Shown here: positions 63,712 through 64,000 of the stretch, in pieces | How the letters are laid out: the number at the start of each line of letters is the position of its first letter | Position numbering within the stretch: the stretch's first letter is position 1 | DNA from: VXNE01 sp963664635 | GTDB lineage: Bacteria > Pseudomonadota > Gammaproteobacteria > Pseudomonadales > Azotimanducaceae | Assembly (NCBI GenBank): GCA_963664635.1 | Contig: OY761542.1 | Coordinates: forward strand, 1,054,001-1,118,000 | DNA: 64,000 nt | Direction of reading: 5' to 3' | Notes under the pieces: model-generated | The model's database searches: none | The model's input: the letters and a program-made list of their open reading frames with translations, nothing else | Told to the model about the DNA's origin: nothing | Made by a program: the position numbers and the translations under genes

Positions 63712-64000
63712 CGCTCCACCGCGACCTCCTCGACCAAGCGTTGCACCTCGCCGGCAAGGAACGTCGGCGTCCGAAACAGGCGAGCCTCCGGCGTAGCGTT
63801 TCCGCCTCCTACCACGCGCTCTACCACCTGCTCGTGGACAGCGCCGTCCGGCGCTTACTCTCCGGCGCCGCCCGGGAACCCCTGCGCCACTGTCTCCGTC
63901 GCGGCTTCGCCCACCGCACGATGAAGAACGCCGCCCGCCAGTTCGCCGCCGGCGGTCTCTCCCCCAAACTCGCTGCGGGCCTGAACGGCTTGCCGCTCCA
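63708..64000 (+). CDS. HEPN-like small protein, partial at the window edge
   Basis: At least 97 aa. LHRDLLDQALHLAGKERRRP, then SLRRSVSASYHALYHLLVDS resembles the helical small proteins annotated as HEPN-like domain proteins. The gene starts at GTG 63708 inside the previous stop and continues past the end. The catalytic Arg/His motif, if any, is not yet reached. Confidence 0.5.
   Translation, partial: MTLHRDLLDQALHLAGKERRRPKQASLRRSVSASYHALYHLLVDSAVRRLLSGAAREPLRHCLRRGFAHRTMKNAARQFAAGGLSPKLAAGLNGLPL

Noticed and set aside
1..64000. CRISPR arrays or cas genes
   Set aside because: No series of regularly spaced repeats was seen; the only tandem repeat (25233-25295) has two copies with a 3-bp gap.

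Overview
The DNA is very GC-rich and reads as a Gram-negative chromosome. The right end carries dapA next to bamC, a BepA-type M48 protease and tusA, which points to a GC-rich gammaproteobacterium. An in-frame UGA that reads as selenocysteine means the host should also have selABCD, none of which is in the window.

Layout. (1) 1-16000 is an accessory island. It holds the tail of a large protein, an AAA-nuclease gene, a four-gene DISARM-like operon (drmA, drmB, a UvrD-like helicase, an unrecognised 523-aa protein), a HEPN two-gene module, remnants of an ankyrin gene and a dead tyrosine integrase. (2) 16300-24900 carries a GST, a Uma2 protein, a DUF4143 ATPase, an enolase-superfamily enzyme, a PIN toxin-antitoxin pair, and an overlapping operon of two Cys-type sulfatases with their formylglycine-generating enzyme. 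(3) 24900-34840 is a guanidine-utilisation operon: a guanidine-I (ykkC) riboswitch, an ABC transporter, two DUF1989 proteins, a urea/guanidine carboxylase and an allophanate hydrolase. (4) 34890-40900 has two VapBC-like modules (one with a truncated toxin), a UGSC-family selenoprotein translationally coupled to an uncharacterised partner, a GST-like protein and a lipoprotein hydrolase. (5) 41800-56200 is a second defence locus on one strand: a DUF499 ATPase, a small partner, an ImmA/IrrE regulator with a PIN-like toxin, a DUF1156 adenine methylase broken by a 4-bp duplication, an IS110 insertion, a PLD-SNF2 helicase and a DUF2971 protein. The 3' end of a tRNA-Ser(CGA) faces it. (6) 57400-64000 is housekeeping: a YycJ-like MBL hydrolase, bamC, dapA, an AI-2E-type permease, tusA and bepA, ending in a small HEPN-like pair.

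How the parts work together. The DISARM-like operon lacks the methylase and PLD protein of described DISARM classes and has a UvrD-like helicase plus an unknown protein instead. The right-hand locus resembles BREX type 3 parts (DUF499 ATPase, DUF1156 methylase, PLD helicase) but has no PglZ. The only methylase seen in either locus is frameshifted, so as sequenced neither has an obvious intact self-marking enzyme. The riboswitch argues that the carboxylase operon is for guanidine rather than urea.

All calls come from reading the sequence and remembered family motifs; no database search was possible.
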